A DNA stretch of 64,000 bases from Mytilus trossulus (lineage: Eukaryota; Mollusca; Bivalvia; Mytilida; Mytilidae). This document shows, piece after piece, positions 22,401 to 32,044 of this stretch. Where the stretch lies: NCBI RefSeq assembly GCF_036588685.1, contig NC_086375.1, forward strand, positions 45,353,270 to 45,417,269. The letters run 5' to 3'. Numbering within the stretch: position 1 is the first letter of the stretch; each line of letters starts with the position of its first letter. Position numbers and translations under genes: made by a program. The notes beneath the pieces are model-generated. The model saw only the letters and a program-made list of their open reading frames with translations. It was not told the origin of the DNA and searched no databases.

Positions 22401-25158
22401 TTTGACGGGTTAAGCCTTTTACAACTTATTCTAATAGTTAGTTCTTATGGTTCTAATGTTGTACTGTTACACCACTGTCCCAGGTTAGAGGGGGACTTGG
22501 ATCCCGATTACATGTTTAACCCCTCAACATTCTGTATGCATGTGGACATCCTATGTTAGGATCCTGTAATTCATTGGTTGTCGTTTGTTGATGTGTTACA
22601 TCAGGGGCGGATCCAGTCATTCAAAAAAGGGGGGTTCCAATTACAGGATAAAGGGGAGGTGAGGGGTTCCAACCACATGTCCCCATTCAAATGCATTGAT
22701 CGTCCACAAAAAAGGGGTGTTCCAACCCCATACCCCCCTGGATCCGCCACTGTGTTACATGTTTGTTTTTCGTTCATTTTTTGTACACAAATTAGATTTT
22801 TTCGTTTGAATTGTTTTACATTTTTCATTTCGGGGCTTTTATAGCTGACTATGCAGTATGGGTTTTTCTTATTGTTGAAGGCCTTGATGTACAAACAAAA
22901 TATTAACGATTATAAGATTCGTATAACTACAATGTATTTCGAATCGTCACATTCAATCGTAGCTACTCGGCCTTTCTGGTTACACGAAGTAATAACATTG
23001 TACTGCATAGTAGATTGCCTTCACATTTTGTCATCTTTTAGGAACATGTGTTTCACGTCGCGACATTCATTGCTGGAATGACAAAACATAACTTGTCTTA
23101 TTTGGTCTTATTCTATTTTTCTTTCTGTAGGTGTTCTTTTAAGTTTGATTGTTTTAGCTGTGGCCTTCCAGTTGTCTGAAATTAACTCACCAGAAGTTAC
23201 TTATAGTGAGGACCTTAACAATACCTGCTCATCTTACAGGTAAAAAAATGTTGTTATTATACTTAAATAAATGTTTATTATATTAAGTTGAGTTTACAAA
23301 TATGACATAAAGCAACAAACAACTACCACTGATTAGCTGGCTTCTGGCATTGGGCAGACACTTACAGAATATGCGGTATTGGTTTAATATAGCCACGTTT
23401 TTCAATCTTATCAGAGCTGAGAAATGTGCATGTTTTATATAATTTTTTGAAGACATTTTTGAAGACATTTTATAAATGCATTGGTTTTTTTTTTGCAGTT
23501 CTTGTGCAACGTGTATCAAAGAACCAGATTGTGGATTTTGTTATATAGAAGACGGTTATTCTGCCATAAATGGTTCATGTGCACACAAGTTAGATACTAT
23601 GACAGCTAAGCATGGTAGATGTAACTCTACGGAGTTATCAGATGGCTTAATCTGGGGAGCAACATCGTGTCCTTCTCAATATTTTTGGATGTGCTTATTA
23701 GGACTATCTTTATATCTTATAACGTTTTCTCCAGGTTTGTTTTATTCATACTAATTGTCTCAAACTTTGACTTAATTACCAATAAGGATGTTATTAATGT
23801 GGCAACCAAATCAATTTTTACAATTCGATATAAGGATATTGGTTGCTAAAAAAAATACATTCACTCATTTTCGAGTCTGGCATAAAATAAATTATGTGGA
23901 AAACAAAAACAAAAATAACTGTAAAAAGCATACAAAGCAGTCACCTTCAGTTCTCCAAATTATAAAATGACATACTGTGAATTCATTATTATTCGTTGGA
24001 TACCAATTTTCGTGGATTTTGTGGGAACAGGTGAAAATCGAAACTAAATGTTCAACGAATACCAAATTTTCCATAGGCTTGTATGCATACTTCGGAAAAC
24101 CCACGAAATTTAATATCGGCGAACATGTAAAGTTTCCTCAATCCACGAAAAATGGTACCCACGAAAATAAATAAATACATACATTTATCCAACATTATTG
24201 AGATTTTCACAATCATCAAATACTGTTCAAATTGGTTTTAAAGCAAACATGATATTTGGTTGTCTTTCTTCAGGTTATTCGTGTCGTTGTGCAACTTTTC
24301 TTTTCTTGACGTGTATCCCACATATTTCAGGCATTGGTCCTTTACCGATGACAATTAACTCAGAGATATATCCTTTGTGGGCCAGGAGTACTTGTATGGC
24401 GATTGCATCATCAGCAAATTGGTTATTTTCATTGGTCATTTCATTGTCGTTCCTGACTCTGACGGATAGTGTTGGAGCTTATGGTAAGTCTATAATTTTT
24501 GTTTTATTCCTCAATGATAATACCATATGTTGTGTTTCAATTTTGTTAGCTAATGGTCTTACCCAACTCATAAACCGTATACAATTAATCTTCGATAGAT
24601 ATATGAAAATGTGATATGAGTGCCAATGAGACAACTCTATAAGTCTTTGTAAAAGTAAGCCATTATAGGTCAAAGTACGGTCTTCAACACAGAGCCTTGG
24701 CTCAAGCCAAACAGCTAGCAATAAAGGTCCCCAAAATGGCTAATGTAAAACCATTGGATACAAAATAAATAGACTAGTCCGACAGATAACCAAGCCACCT
24801 GTCTGTAGGACTAGACTACTGCGAAAGGAGGGTAGTATACCTTACCTAATAATGACTGAAGTCACGGTTCAGCTAGCAAGCAAGCTAACTAAAGATATTA
24901 CCTGTACTGTCAAACGCTTTACAATCAGCTGTAAATAAACTCTCGTGTAGCCTAAATTGGGTTTTTTATGTCTTTCCAGGAACTTATTGGTTATTTGCTG
25001 CTGTGGTGGTGCTAGGATTTATCTTTCTTTTCTTCACGTTACCAGAAACGAAAGATAAAAAATTGGAGGACGTTGAATCTTTATTTGAAACGCCTTGGTG
25101 TAGCTGTGGGAAATCTGGATCTTTAGAGATAAACAAAACAACGAACAAACCAGTTTGA
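19491..25158 (+). CDS. SLC2A13: Proton/myo-inositol cotransporter of the SLC2 (GLUT) family
   Basis: Nine exons join in phase: 19491-19905, 20514-20670, 20857-21068, 21257-21368, 21821-21984, 23131-23239, 23499-23734, 24331-24483 and 24980-25158, giving 578 residues. Family marks in order are [10 protein letters not shown] (49-58) in TM1, DKIGRR (96-101), PETPR (212-216), IQQLSGIN (289-296), EKVGRRK (340-346) and [10 protein letters not shown] (479-488), with twelve hydrophobic segments expected. Exon 7 encodes the large extracellular loop with [14 protein letters not shown] (392-405), a Cys pattern like that in mammalian HMIT and resembling a PSI motif. That loop separates HMIT from sugar GLUTs and supports the SLC2A13 assignment, hence H+-driven inositol uptake at the plasma membrane. 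The start is the first in-frame Met before a 30-residue Ser/Thr-rich cytosolic tail. AATAAA signals lie at 25198 and 25219. Confidence 0.93.
22180..22290 (+). repeat. Dispersed repeat with GACGCGCGTTTCGTCTAC core, SLC2A13 intron 5
   Basis: Contains GCCAGACGCGCGTTTCGTCT, then AAAAGACTCATTGATCAGTG and ACGCTCGAATCC, followed by GGCCAAATAAAGTACGAAG. I recognise it as a common interspersed repeat of mussels. Only one copy occurs in this window, so internal comparison is not possible. Confidence 0.45.
22300..22880 (-). repeat. Long repeat A copy carrying a hAT MITE, SLC2A13 intron 5
   Basis: Reverse-orientation repeat A, from the part with CCCGGTCACTAGTACTC, through GGTTAGAGGGGGACTTGGAT and TCGTTTGTTGATGTGTTACA, to TAGCTGACTATGCAGTATGG and TGTTGAAGGCC. 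The copy is cut at 22601/22753 by the MITE at 22602-22752. With the MITE and one copy of its target duplication removed, the flanks rejoin as an ordinary repeat A sequence. Confidence 0.72.
22602..22752. mobile_element. hAT-type MITE, 151 bp, with 8-bp target duplication
   Basis: Terminal inverted repeats are CAGGGGCGGATCCAG and CTGGATCCGCCACTG (one mismatch). TGTTACAT flanks both sides directly, at 22594-22601 and 22753-22760. The CAGGGG start and 8-bp duplication are hallmarks of the hAT superfamily. The interior is non-coding. Confidence 0.85.
23970..24172. repeat. TIR-type MITE in SLC2A13 intron 7
   Basis: Starts TACTGTGAATTCATTATTAT then TCGTTGGATACCAATTTTCG, and ends CACGAAAAATGGTACCCACG then AAAATAAAT. 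The ends are inverted repeats of about 40 bases with mismatches. The interior has several more CCACGAAA/TTTCGTGG blocks. It resembles an abundant mollusc MITE. The overlapping short frames on both strands are not genes. Confidence 0.6.
24606..24950. repeat. Repeat A2 copy followed by a half foldback element, SLC2A13 intron 8
   Basis: 24606-24745 is a forward A2 repeat (GATATGAGTGCCAATGAGAC, TACGGTCTTCAACACAGAGC). From about 24775 to 24950 lies one arm of the foldback element seen in full at 30933-31190: GTAGGACTAGACTACT, TGACTGAAGTCACGGTTCAG, CAAGCAAGCTAACTAAAG and ATATTACCTG. Confidence 0.68.
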
Positions 25159-25197
25159 AACCAAAAAAAAATAGAGTTATCATTAAAAGTTTTGACA

Positions 25198-25224
25198 AAT
25201 AAAACCATTCTTTTTTCAAATAAA
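25198..25224 (+). terminator. Polyadenylation signals of SLC2A13
   Basis: AATAAA occurs at 25198-25203 and 25219-25224, 40 and 61 bases after the SLC2A13 stop codon. Cleavage after them would fall just before, or into, the coding end of the convergent gene, whose stop codon is at 25250-25252. Confidence 0.6.
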
Positions 25225-25249
25225 TTTTATGTGTAGTAAAAAGTATAAT

Positions 25250-27360
25250 TTACAATTTATTATTGATTTTCTTTTTGTTTCTTCTGGATTTTCTTTTAAC
25301 ACAAGTACTTGCTTCTCTCTCATTTCTTTTTCTTTCTTCTTCCATTTTTTGCTTGTAGGCTTCAAATTCCATTTTATGAACATTGTCAAGCAATCTGACA
25401 ACAACTTTCTCACCATTGATCTGAAGTCCATTCTGTAAAATAAGCCTAACATCATCTTGGAAACCGAATTCTGCAATCCATCGACTTGGAACCTTAGAAT
25501 TTCCAGTTCGGACATCCACTGGGTCATACTGAAGGGACACGGCCTTCAAACCGGTTTCCTGTTTGATCAAATCTAAAATTTCATTGTACGTATATTCTTC
25601 ATTGTTTCTCATGGTGAAAACGACACTATTTGGAGACTTGGGTGGTAAACATTTCCTCATCTCCATTGAGGGGAACACTCTACTATCGTAAGATATACAT
25701 TCTTTTAGTTCATCCAACAAGGATTTTGGTTTGTCTCGTATACTGAAAAGAATTCAAGCCTATATTAATCAACTTGTAAGTAAAAATAAATAGAAATTGT
25801 TTAACATTTGAATATGCAATAGATCTTCTCATAAAATTATAGTTTTTTTACGTCTAGGATCCGCCAAATGAATAACTCTTTAAAAAATACGAATTCTGGC
25901 AAAAATTCTTCTGTCAGATATCCGCCGAAGGATTGCTACAGCATACGCATGCGGGTTTCATATAGTTGGTTTACGTGCTCGTATCGTTCTTATAAGGTGC
26001 GAAATCAGAAGTATATATTTGATTAAGATTGAAATTCTATCATCAAGTTAGAATGCTATTTGTTAAGATTTACGTGCTTTGTAACATTTAGATTTAGACA
26101 TTTTATTATATATTATTACCTAATGCTTTTGTTAGTGCTGCAACTTAAGCTATCACCAGAGCTGAAATTGTTTACAGGTGGAACAATAGCAGGAAGAATT
26201 GGACTTGTTTTTATTCCTGGTGGCGCTGGCATATATTTTGCGTCTTTAGGTAGGGTTGAAGAGATTGATCTCGAGCTAACAGTTTCGACCCGGTTGCCGT
26301 TGATACCTCGGCGTATTCTGAAACCTAGATTTTCTAGGCGCATCTGGTTTTCTGGAATATAAAAAAGAACATCTTGAAAGAGGACATAACAATTCAAACC
26401 GAATTTCGTTCGGCATTTTTCTTTGCAATCTCATCTGAGTGAGTAGATCTTGTTTGTTGTTTGCAGTTTATCCATCTACTAAATATGAATTTATGTTTAA
26501 AAAGATGAGGAAAAATCATCGATTCCACTAGAATTCTAAGGCAATTGTGTCAAAATGTGCCATTACAATTTATATATACATATGTTACACGAAGAAAAAA
26601 AATGTCGCCGTTATTAAACCTCTGTTATGTTCCCTGTAAGACTGAAATGATTATTATATCTACTGGGAATTTGGCCTGGTGTGCTAATCAGCGATCAAAA
26701 TCAAGGTTTATGTCTTTTAGAATTACTATTCAGTGTTTTGGAAAAATCGCTATGTACAGTCCAATTTTTTTTTTGACAAAGTTAAAATTTTAGAAAATGA
26801 TTAAAAGATGAAATTGCTTTCTATTGAAAGCTTCTTGGTACGTAAAACATTTCACTGTTTGTCCAAAAAATACAGAAAAATGGGCCCGGGGGATAATATT
26901 ACTACAAAGGTCTTGAATTTTGATCCTGAGAAAGTCTTAATTTGATTTGTTTGATGCACTTTAGTGTTTGGTAATCAACTTGTGCTAATTTTATCTACTA
27001 GTATATACCTTCGTTTGCTTCAATTTTGATTGCAGCATGCTGTTTAGTTTCCGTAGGTGATAGTTTATTTCTGGCAAGCTGATTTAAAAAAATCATGTTT
27101 GGGATTTTCCAACGTAGGCTTTGCGTCTTCCTATCAAAATACATCTTTCCTCTGAATCCATTTGCATCAGCAACATCTGGAAATCCAGATGAGTTGTCAG
27201 TACTCAAAGATGGTTTATTTCGACTTGTAGTATCTGGAATATCGTTCGGACTGCTGCCCATCGATGGAAAGGCAGATACAGAAGGGAATTGTCGCCTTGG
27301 AACTCTTGGATCTTCTCCCTGGTCCTTCATAACAATCATAGTCTGACTAGATGTCGGCAT
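25250..27360 (-). CDS. Uncharacterised protein with RRM-like region and basic tail
   Basis: Three minus-strand exons join in phase: 27360-27009 (donor GAAG/GTATAT), 26351-26120 and 25742-25250, giving 358 residues. I do not recognise the family. Residues 1-80 are Pro/Ser-rich and look disordered. There is a short hydrophobic-basic patch, SLRWKIPNMIFLNQLARNKL, in exon 1. Residues about 234-315 alternate predicted strands and helices (VVFTMRN, YNEILDLIKQETG, LKAVSLQYDP, RWIAEFGFQDDVRLILQNG, LQINGEKVVVRLLD) in the order expected of an RRM-like fold. The end is a charged helix and a Lys/Arg-rich tail with KRKSRRNKKK (344-353), a possible nuclear signal or RNA contact. The start is the first ATG of an open exon. 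The gene runs tail-to-tail with SLC2A13, with 91 bases between stop codons. A minus-strand AATAAA lies at 25080-25085, inside the SLC2A13 last exon. Confidence 0.72.
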
Positions 27361-28440
27361 TGTTGACTAGATCACTGTACTCTTTTAGAACGTCGTTAGG
27401 CAAGTTTGCAATAGAGCTGTTGATATCACGTGATTGCGTCCGATGGTTAACGTCATAATACATTAGAGAGCCGATATGTTGTGAACGATAATAAACCGAT
27501 AAACTACTGAATTCCTAGAAATTCTTAAAGGAGGAACCTTTTCCTTTCCTGGTTTATGTCTATTTCAAAATAGGTAGTAATCATATCATAATGTATCTTT
27601 TAAAATGCTAAAAAATAATGCATGCAATATAATATGTATGATAAGTAATGAGCAGTATACAGTTGTAATTTGTGGGCTCTTTATAGCTTGTGATTCGGTG
27701 TAAGCCAAGTCTCTATGTTGAAGACCGTACTTCGACCTATAATGGTTTACTTTTACAAATTGTGACTTGGGTGGAGAATTGTCTCATTGGCACTCGTACC
27801 ACATCTTATATCTATATACATTGAAAAGAGTTCATTGCAAATCATGACACAAACCATAGAATCAGACTACAAATATCTATAGACTATGTTTCTACTGCTT
27901 ATAATATTTAATTATGGTGCAAATATTTTCTTCAAGAACTTCTACTAATAACCAGAGACATGTAATACTATGCGTCTCTGTAATAACGAGACTGGCAACT
28001 GTAATTAATGCTTAGTTTTAAATTTAAACCAAACTCCTGCTTTTTAACCCCTTGTTTTAACTACGGTGCATGCATAGTACCACTTTATTTGCTGATTTAT
28101 TTTATTATGTGTAACTCTTTTAATTTTGATTAGATTAATATTTATCTGTGAAATTTAAGTTGTTTTTTAATTTTCATTTTGCTATCGTTTTTGAAATAGT
28201 CTTTAATACATTTTATAAATCTTCCACATAAACTGTGATCCATTATTATCTGTCTTTCGAAATAGTAGGCCTTTTCATATATTATTGTTAAAATTGAAAC
28301 AGTTATACTGTTTTTTTGTGTGTTTTATTACAAATGTCTGTTATCTTAATTTGCAAATTACTTGTCTAAAATTTTTAAAAAATCAATATGCATAACTTAT
28401 TTCATCGCCGAACATAAAGTTGTCTCATGCCAATAAAATA
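27361..28440. other. Intergenic region with a repeat A2 copy
   Basis: A reverse A2 repeat lies at about 27665-27815 (GATTCGGTGTAAGCCAAG, GTTGAAGACCGTAC, TGTCTCATTGGCACTCG). The rest is AT-rich without recognisable genes. The promoter of the gene at 25250-27360 should be in its right-hand part, but I see no clear element. Confidence 0.45.
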
Positions 28441-28454
28441 CCTATATATTTTCC

Positions 28455-28612
28455 ACGGGCGCCTTTTCTTTCCGCCGGGCGCCTTTTCTTTCCCCCGGCT
28501 GCTATTTTCTTTTCCCCGGTGTCATTTTTCTTCACCAGGCGCCTTTTCTTTCCCCCGGGCGCTATTTTTCTTCCCCGGGCGCTTTTTCTTCACCCGGGTG
28601 CTCCCGGGCGCA
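28455..28612. repeat. GC-rich minisatellite with GGGCGC core
   Basis: About seven imperfect units of 17-30 bases, built from CCGGGCGC plus a pyrimidine run (CTTTTCTTTCCC). It is strikingly GC-rich against the AT-rich surroundings. Two short plus-strand frames cross it, but they translate only to Phe/Pro-rich repeats and are not credible genes. Confidence 0.8.
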
Positions 28613-30932
28613 TTTTAGTAGGACCCGAATTACCAGATTGATTTGCCGCAGATATGAAGAATGTATTCTTGTGAAATAAAAAAGAAATAGATTCACTCGT
28701 TGTAGTACGATTTGCATACAACGACCAGTCACGAAAAGTCAAATTGTTTAAAGTACGCTTTGTCGATTACACTCTCCAAATATCATGGTTTAAAAGTGAG
28801 ATTTTTTTTCTTAGTTAGTTTGTAAATTGTGCAACTTTGTTTAATTACAAGCGTTTTCAAACAAGCTATCAGTATTGAGATGAAACACATATATATATTG
28901 CCATGAAAGACTTGATAATATAGTTATCAAAAGTACCAGGATTATAATTTAGTACGCCATATATCATGACAAATTTCTAGACACTTAACCGAACCATGTC
29001 AATCGCTTAACCAAACCATAGCAATTTTTATAGTTTGCTTAGTCTGCGTTAATTTCTTGAAAACAACACTACCAATGTAAATAGATTCAAACATTTTATT
29101 TGCTTTTAATTTGCTCGTTTAAATAGAACTGAGGCAATCATTCGGGGAAGTAACTTGACCATGTTCATCTTATTAACCAAACTATGAAAAAATCACCGTG
29201 CTCCTCGATATGACAAGGTTACTATCTGTGATATAGATAATTTAATATATCGATGATATTCGGTTAAAACTACTGAGAGCTTATGTTTGCATTGTTATAT
29301 ATGTAGACCTTATAAAAATAAAAGGCAGTGGCTATTTTGCAGTCTCCGGCAAAATAGCTTCTTAGCCGCTTTTTTACCGCTTCTATAAATTAAGAATAGA
29401 AAAAAAATGTAGAAACATAACTACACTTTAGTGAGAGATCTCTTAAAAGATATGTCTTTTACAAAACATTTATACAAAACGTGCATATTAAAATGAATAT
29501 TCTTTACTCATATAAAAAAATCGACATCCTGATAAAAACTTTCAATAAAAATATCCTATGTACGGCTGTCTAATCATGAAAGTTGCCTTTTTTCAACTGA
29601 GGAAGATTCAATGGTTGGTTTTATTTATTTAAAAACACTCATACATTGTCTAAATTATGAATCTTTAATATCTACATTTTTCTGATAAAAATACCGTCTT
29701 CTCATGAAAACTTTCTAGTCGAGAAGCATGTATATATGTCAGTGAATATATTACTTTAACCCAATTCCTTCAGTTGTTTATAAGTGTTCCAGTATTTAAT
29801 GATACCATATGTTAGGTCAAGCAGAAATTGGATAATGACAGTGTTCATGTTGGTTTTTTTTTTTTTTTTTTTTTCTTATCGAGAAACTTGGTTTGTGTAA
29901 TTGCTTGTTTAAACTTTATTTTGGCTGGTAAAATATAATATCCCTCCTACTAACTGACCATTCAATTTTAAGGTACAGTCGGAAAACTGCAAACAAACAT
30001 ATTTTAAAGGTGGCCTTATATTTGAAATAATAAGTAAAATGATTTAACACCCGCCTTAAAATTCTTTACAAGTGTTTCAAAACTAGTGTTTTGCATTTTG
30101 TGCCTTAAAAGTCTTGTCCTGATAAAAAAAAAAAAAATGGATGTTGCCACTCAGTGCAGCATGACCTGCACATAACACTTGTTTCTGCTTCTGCGTCCAT
30201 TTGCAAAAAAAAAAACCACCACCCAAATGTCTACATTACATTCAATTTTCATAGAATAAATGCTAACAGATTTGCATGCATCGTATGTACAATATTTGTT
30301 TATCAATCTTAATACTTTATTGCACCATAGACTCAGGCAAATATATATATTGACATCAACAAAAGAAACCCGACGGTTAGTAATGAAAATCTAGGTTTAT
30401 TTTTCTATTCCAATAACAAATATAAACTATCATAAATAAATTAAAGAATGGTTTGAACGTCTTCATAGATGTAGCAACAGATCTTTCACGATCTTCAAAA
30501 GGGAGTACTTGATCTTTCACGATTCAAAATATCAATTTTGTGCAAATATATTATACCGAGTTTCTGATTATGCTTACACAAAATATCTTTGAGAACCATT
30601 TTATCTAATCAAATGAAATTACTTTTTTGGAAGAAAGCAGTTTAGTTATTCGAATTATGAAAAAAAACACTGTTTGTTTACATTTTTAATGTCATTGTCG
30701 AGGAGCAACCATGTGGACAGTTTTATTTTGTTGTAAATGTCGGTGTAATTAATTAAATTATATTACATGTAGTTGTTGACCTTGCATACATCTTCTCGAT
30801 AAGATAGAATTCACGATCATTTCAGTCGATAAACCAAATGACACCTGTGCAAATGGTACACCATAGAAAATATTACTAGTCATTCAAACATTTTTGAAAA
30901 TCAACAAGAAGTTAAAAGAGAATAGTTTTTCA
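28613..30932. other. AT-rich intergenic sequence, no gene seen
   Basis: Contains a poly-T run at about 29856-29874 and scattered A-tracts. No open frame of note, no RNA gene and no tandem array recognised. Confidence 0.45.
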
Positions 30933-31190
30933 ACAGATTCCATTGAGTGTGTAGCCAAAGGTAATATCTTTTGGTTAGCTTGCTTGTTAGATGAACCGTG
31001 AAGTCATTGTTAGGTTAGATAAACTTTCGAAGTAGCATAGTCCAACAGACAGATTGATTTGGTTCTGTAGGACTAGTCTATTCTTAAAGTAGGATAGTTT
31101 ACCTAACCTAACAATGACTTCACGGTTCAGCTAACAAGCAAGCTAACCAAAGATATTACCTTTGGCTACACACTTAATGGAATCCGCTGT
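30933..31190. mobile_element. Foldback element, complete copy, about 258 bp
   Basis: The left arm ACAGATTCCATTGAGTGTGT, then TTGGTTAGCTTGCTTGTTAG and CCGTGAAGTCATTGTTAGGT, pairs along nearly its whole length with the right arm, which ends CACTTAATGGAATCCGCTGT. The arms are about 110 bases each, with a short centre (TCCAACAGACAG...CTGTAGGACTA) that is also partly palindromic. Related copies are at 24775-24950 (one arm) and 47260-48073 (disrupted). There is no coding content. Confidence 0.82.
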
Positions 31191-31667
31191 AATGTAATCG
31201 AAACCTACTGGATGATGAAGATGCAAAGGAATGCAATCAACGCTCCCAGAAGTCTATACAGCCTTTTGGAACACTTGTTTAACATTGGGTCGATGGTAAT
31301 GTTGTCCATGGCTACACTGGGATAATTATATGCTTGAAAAGCGTGGACATTTACATCACTTCAAGCTAGACTTGACAAACTTCCTATTCCTTAGATTTTA
31401 TCATTGCAACCATATGTCAGTGTAAATAGTTCTCTTATTCAGAAAATTTCTCCTTCTTTCCGTAGAAATACTTTAAATAATATACAATTTCCCCGTTTGT
31501 TTTTTTTTTTGGTGAGGTTCATGATGCTCAATTTTAAGTTTTCTATGTTGTGCTGTGTATACTGTTGTTTGTTTTAGGTTATTCTTCGCTTTCTGTCATT
31601 TCATATCATTTTTGTAATCCTCGTCTCTTTTTTAAAGTAGCATTTTTGTTTATAATAGTATCAAACA
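31191..31667. other. Intergenic stretch with a repeat B fragment
   Basis: 31500-31600 carries a diverged piece of repeat B (GGTGAGGTTCATGATGCTCA, TTCTATGTTGTGCTGTGTAT). No gene is seen. Confidence 0.4.
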
Positions 31668-31897
31668 TTACTTTAACAATGCTGCAAATATGCCTGCTAA
31701 AATTATGAAAATTATAACACAAAGGGTGCTGGTAGTAACTGACCTAATTTTGTCATTCGGTTGAAAAGGGTGGTCGTGTTTTAGGCGGTTTATGATTTTT
31801 TCCTTAAGTTTGTGAAAGTATACGAGACTTGAACGCCAGTAATAAATGCTGGTCTTCGGTAAAAAATATATACTTGTAATCATTGTTGTTGACATAT
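31668..31897 (-). CDS. Candidate alternative last exon encoding a C-terminal membrane anchor
   Basis: A TATGTTTTAG acceptor precedes position 31897. Joined to the phase-1 donor at 32665, it would add 75 residues to the gene at 32045-35212 in place of that gene's last exon. The frame ends with SVTTSTLCVIIFIILAGIFA plus ALLK, a single hydrophobic segment at the extreme C-terminus as in tail-anchored proteins, preceded by a basic stretch (HKLKEKIINRLKHDH). The first two bases complete the split Asp codon exactly as the other exon does. It contains its own ATG, so an independent tiny gene is the alternative reading; the phase match makes alternative splicing more likely. Confidence 0.5.
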
Positions 31898-32004
31898 CTA
31901 AAACATAGTTTTAATGTACTTTCTCCATCATCATCAATGTCATTATCATGATGTTTAAATTTTAAATTCTTGAAGCAAATATAAAATTAAACAAAAACAA
32001 AAGT

Positions 32005-32010
32005 TTTATT
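32005..32010 (-). terminator. Polyadenylation signal for the 32045-35212 gene
   Basis: AATAAA on the minus strand, 35 bases after the TGA stop at 32045-32047. It supports 32045-32319 as a genuine terminal exon. Confidence 0.55.
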
Positions 32011-32044
32011 AAATAAATTAAAAAAACAAGGAAAATAATTATAA

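Noticed and set aside
28420-28641. Open frames across the GGGCGC minisatellite
   Set aside because: They translate only the tandem repeat in two frames at once, with no start context, splice sites or domain.
31668-31895. Independent single-exon gene for a 75-residue tail-anchored protein
   Set aside because: Possible, but the acceptor directly before it and the exact phase match to the donor at 32665 make an alternative last exon the simpler reading.
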